A DNA stretch of 15,472 bases from an uncultured Lachnospiraceae bacterium (lineage in GTDB: Bacteria > Bacillota > Clostridia > Lachnospirales > Lachnospiraceae), in the NCBI GenBank assembly GCA_937910785.1, contig CALDLG010000113.1:1-15472 (forward strand), written 5' to 3'. Position numbers and translations under genes: made by a program. Below the pieces are notes generated by a model. It made no database searches, was not told the DNA's origin, and worked only from the letters and a program-made list of their open reading frames with translations. Positions 13,890 through 15,472 of this stretch are shown here, one piece after another (the stretch's first letter is position 1; every line of letters starts with the position of its first letter).

Positions 13890-14542
13890 TTCATTTCACC
13901 TCCGGCCCTTGCTTTCCCATGACCGAAATACAGCCCCGAAGCCCCTGTACTGCATATCCTTACGACGCTTTCCTCTGTCTGTTTCGCGTCTTCATAACAC
14001 CACGCGGCAGCCGGAAAAAGGAGATTCTGCATGGCATCCCCCACAAAGAGTTCGCCCGTCGAAAGCCGCACGCCGATGGAACCTTCCGTATGTCCCGGAA
14101 GCCGTATAATCTTTCCGTCAATTCCATACTCCGCCAAGGGCAGTCCCTCTTCCAGAATAATATCCGGTGTCATCGCCTCTATTTCCTTCGTATGGATATT
14201 ACGGTTGGAGGCCCACGCATAGAAGCGTCCCCAAATTCCTTTTCCGAATACCTGCCGCTTCAGCCTTTTTTCCAGCAGGGGCACATCTTCTTTGCCGATT
14301 CCTACCGGACAATGCAGCCGTTTTGCCAGATATGCCGCATTCTGGCAGTGGTCGAAATGTCCATGCGTCAGCACAATCAACCTGACATTGGCATTCTGGC
14401 AGCACTGCAGGACCTTTTCTTTATATTGAGCCGTTCCCGTATCGATGAGGATTGATGCATTGTCACCATGCAGGAGATAAGCATTCGACTGACCACAGAC
14501 AATGGTTTCAATTCGTCTTTGTTGTATATTCACAGGAATCAC
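13874..14542 (-). CDS. MBL-fold (metallo-beta-lactamase superfamily) hydrolase
   Basis: A 222-residue, probably soluble, zinc-type hydrolase. The metal-binding pattern is complete: THGHFDH with His60, His62, Asp64 and His65; LPGHTEGS with His151; FVGDAM with Asp169; and YFGHGKA near the C-terminus. This places it in the glyoxalase-II-like or general MBL group; it has no lactamase signal peptide. The start codon is GTG: either 14542 (AGGGA 7 nt upstream) or the GTG at 14533 (AAGG about 9 nt upstream) would serve. The end overlaps the response regulator gene by 16 bp and contains its ribosome binding site, so the two are co-translated. The substrate is unknown. The coupling to a two-component system and exporter suggests that it acts on the same stress or compound, but this is inference. 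Confidence 0.88.
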   Translation of the reverse strand: MIPVNIQQRRIETIVCGQSNAYLLHGDNASILIDTGTAQYKEKVLQCCQNANVRLIVLTHGHFDHCQNAAYLAKRLHCPVGIGKEDVPLLEKRLKRQVFGKGIWGRFYAWASNRNIHTKEIEAMTPDIILEEGLPLAEYGIDGKIIRLPGHTEGSIGVRLSTGELFVGDAMQNLLFPAAAWCYEDAKQTEESVVRICSTGASGLYFGHGKARAGGEMKCTEF

Positions 14543-14586
14543 CCTTCCTTCCCTTAACCGGAATCCCGGCTGTCCGGAATCTGCTT

Positions 14587-14907
14587 TTACAGTTCATCAT
14601 ATTTTCCGGCATTTCCTCTTGCCTTTTCAACCGGGTATTTGGCCTCGTTCCTTTCCATTTTACGATTTACAATTTCATCTACATCCAGCGCAAGCTTATC
14701 CAGCATGTTCTGACAATAGATCAGAACATCGGCCAGCTCCTCTTTTACATGTTCTTCATCAAAGGCATCGTTATCCCACTGAAAACATTCCAGCAGCTCC
14801 GCGGCTTCTATAACAATTGATTTGGCCAGATTCTCCGGGGAATGAAACTGGTCCCAGTCACGGTCCTCTGTGAATTTTCGAATACGGTCTATCGTTTCTT
14901 TTTTCAT
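14587..14907 (-). CDS. MazG-like nucleotide pyrophosphohydrolase
   Basis: A 106-residue all-alpha protein of the MazG-like / RS21-C6 dNTP pyrophosphatase group, which hydrolyses (d)NTPs to the monophosphate and pyrophosphate as house-cleaning enzymes. The metal-binding pattern is visible: Glu34 and Glu37 in IEAAELLE, then Glu56-Glu57 and Asp60 in KEELADVLIYC. A conserved N-terminal RDWDQFHSPENLAKSI segment precedes them. The size is normal for the short single-domain form. The ATG at 14907 has AAGGAG 7 nt upstream. The gene lies 44 bp before the MBL hydrolase and 76 bp after the helicase on the same strand, so it may share a transcript with either, but no overlap links them. The preferred nucleotide cannot be told. 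Confidence 0.88.
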   Translation of the reverse strand: MKKETIDRIRKFTEDRDWDQFHSPENLAKSIVIEAAELLECFQWDNDAFDEEHVKEELADVLIYCQNMLDKLALDVDEIVNRKMERNEAKYPVEKARGNAGKYDEL

Positions 14908-14939
14908 ATGAATGCTCCTTTATATAAGTTTTTTCTTCG

Positions 14940-15028
14940 TATCGATATTCTTTATGCAGATTCTAACATGATATCAATATCCTTTATACAGATTCTATCA
15001 TTGTATCGATATCCTTTATATACAGATC
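14940..15028 (-). repeat. tandem repeat (period 32 bp, about 3 copies) at the 3' end of the DUF2075 helicase gene
   Basis: Three copies of a TATCnATATcCTTTATaCAGATTCTA-like unit lie at 14940-14965, 14972-14997 and 15004-15028, with 32-bp steps. The rightmost copy encodes the end of the helicase (DLYIKDID), the middle copy includes its last codons and stop, and the leftmost lies in the spacer before the MazG-like gene. A 2-bp difference between copies (TATATA against TATA) changes the frame, so only the first copy is read as the KDIDTMIES tail. Confidence 0.8.
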
Positions 15029-15472
15029 GCTCCGGCGGCATCTGTGCAGTCTCATTTTCAGATATTCGGACAATGCCCTGTCCGTGCAGAAAACATAACA
15101 TCCCTTCATTCCTCTGGACATCAATACTCTGTAGGTATTCTTAATAATCTGATTCGCTTCCTCCCGGCCCATTTGGGGGTTTTCTCTCATCCGCTTTCCT
15201 AGGCCGTTCAAAGAATGGTCTGTTTTTGCCCTTTTGTCCGCATCACAGACAATTCTGTTATTCTCGTATCTTAAATCATTTCCGATAATCACACCGACAT
15301 AGTCAAACTCCAGCCCCTGACAGGTATGTATACATCCGATCTCATTGACAGATCCCTTATCGATCGCCCATGTTCCGGTTGGAATATTCCAGCTCTTCTC
15401 AAAACCAAATTCTTCTATTTTTATATCATAAACATCTTTATTTCTTTTTCCGGAACTTATCCAGTCCCAACA
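14984..15472 (-). CDS. DUF2075-family helicase/ATPase, C-terminal part (runs off the right edge)
   Basis: This is the last 162 residues of a protein whose start lies outside the window. The frame is open to the last base. Motifs typical of the C-terminal half of DUF2075 (Schlafen-type helicase group) proteins are present: GCIHTCQGLEFDYVGVIIG, a helicase motif V-like element, and NTYRVLMSRGMKGCYVFC with the motif VI-like arginines. The region between them holds the usual R-rich NxxxxxxxN segment ending in IIKNTYRVL. These proteins are predicted DNA or RNA helicases, some of which occur in defence-related loci; a cellular role cannot be assigned from this fragment. The last codons lie inside a 32-bp tandem repeat, so the extreme C-terminus (IKDIDTMIESV) may be recently altered. 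Confidence 0.85.
   Translation of the reverse strand, partial: CWDWISSGKRNKDVYDIKIEEFGFEKSWNIPTGTWAIDKGSVNEIGCIHTCQGLEFDYVGVIIGNDLRYENNRIVCDADKRAKTDHSLNGLGKRMRENPQMGREEANQIIKNTYRVLMSRGMKGCYVFCTDRALSEYLKMRLHRCRRSDLYIKDIDTMIESV

Overview
The window looks like chromosomal DNA from a Firmicute of the Clostridia, most likely a Lachnospiraceae-type gut anaerobe. The evidence is strong AGGAGG-type ribosome binding sites, a typical clostridial lipoprotein signal peptide, a phosphorylase that closely resembles Clostridium thermocellum cellobiose phosphorylase as I remember it, and DUF1700 and DUF2075 family genes. This is inference from family resemblance; no marker gene is present. No RNA gene, insertion sequence, phage gene or CRISPR array was seen.

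Layout. (1) About 67-943, minus strand: a two-gene unit of an unrecognised 127-residue protein and a DUF1700/HAAS membrane protein. (2) About 1066-5786, minus strand: a LacI-type regulator, a lipoprotein sugar-binding protein and two CUT1-type permeases, ending in a clear intrinsic terminator. (3) 5787-6392: a 606-bp AT-rich divergent control region with four near-identical CG-centred operator-like sites, a fifth weaker one, a good promoter for the rightward gene and a terminator-like hairpin. (4) 6393-8828, plus strand: a GH94 cellobiose phosphorylase, followed by a decayed tandem repeat of its own 3' end and a terminator that also serves the converging genes. (5) 8959-14542, minus strand: a tightly overlapping cluster of MBL-fold hydrolase, response regulator, histidine kinase, ABC ATPase and two ABC-2-like membrane proteins. 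(6) 14587-15472, minus strand: a MazG-like nucleotide pyrophosphohydrolase and the C-terminal part of a DUF2075-type helicase that runs off the right edge.

How the genes work together. Regions 2-4 form a cello-oligosaccharide module. The binding protein and permeases import the sugar, probably powered by a shared ATPase encoded elsewhere, because none is present here. The cytoplasmic phosphorylase splits cellobiose with phosphate into glucose 1-phosphate and glucose. The LacI-type protein probably represses both directions through the shared sites. Region 5 has the layout of a signal-responsive ABC export or defence unit: a two-component system next to its ABC transporter, with a hydrolase gene overlapping the start of the regulator gene.

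The most unusual structural theme is short tandem duplication at gene 3' ends. It is clear after the phosphorylase and the helicase, and there is a short hint after the LacI gene.
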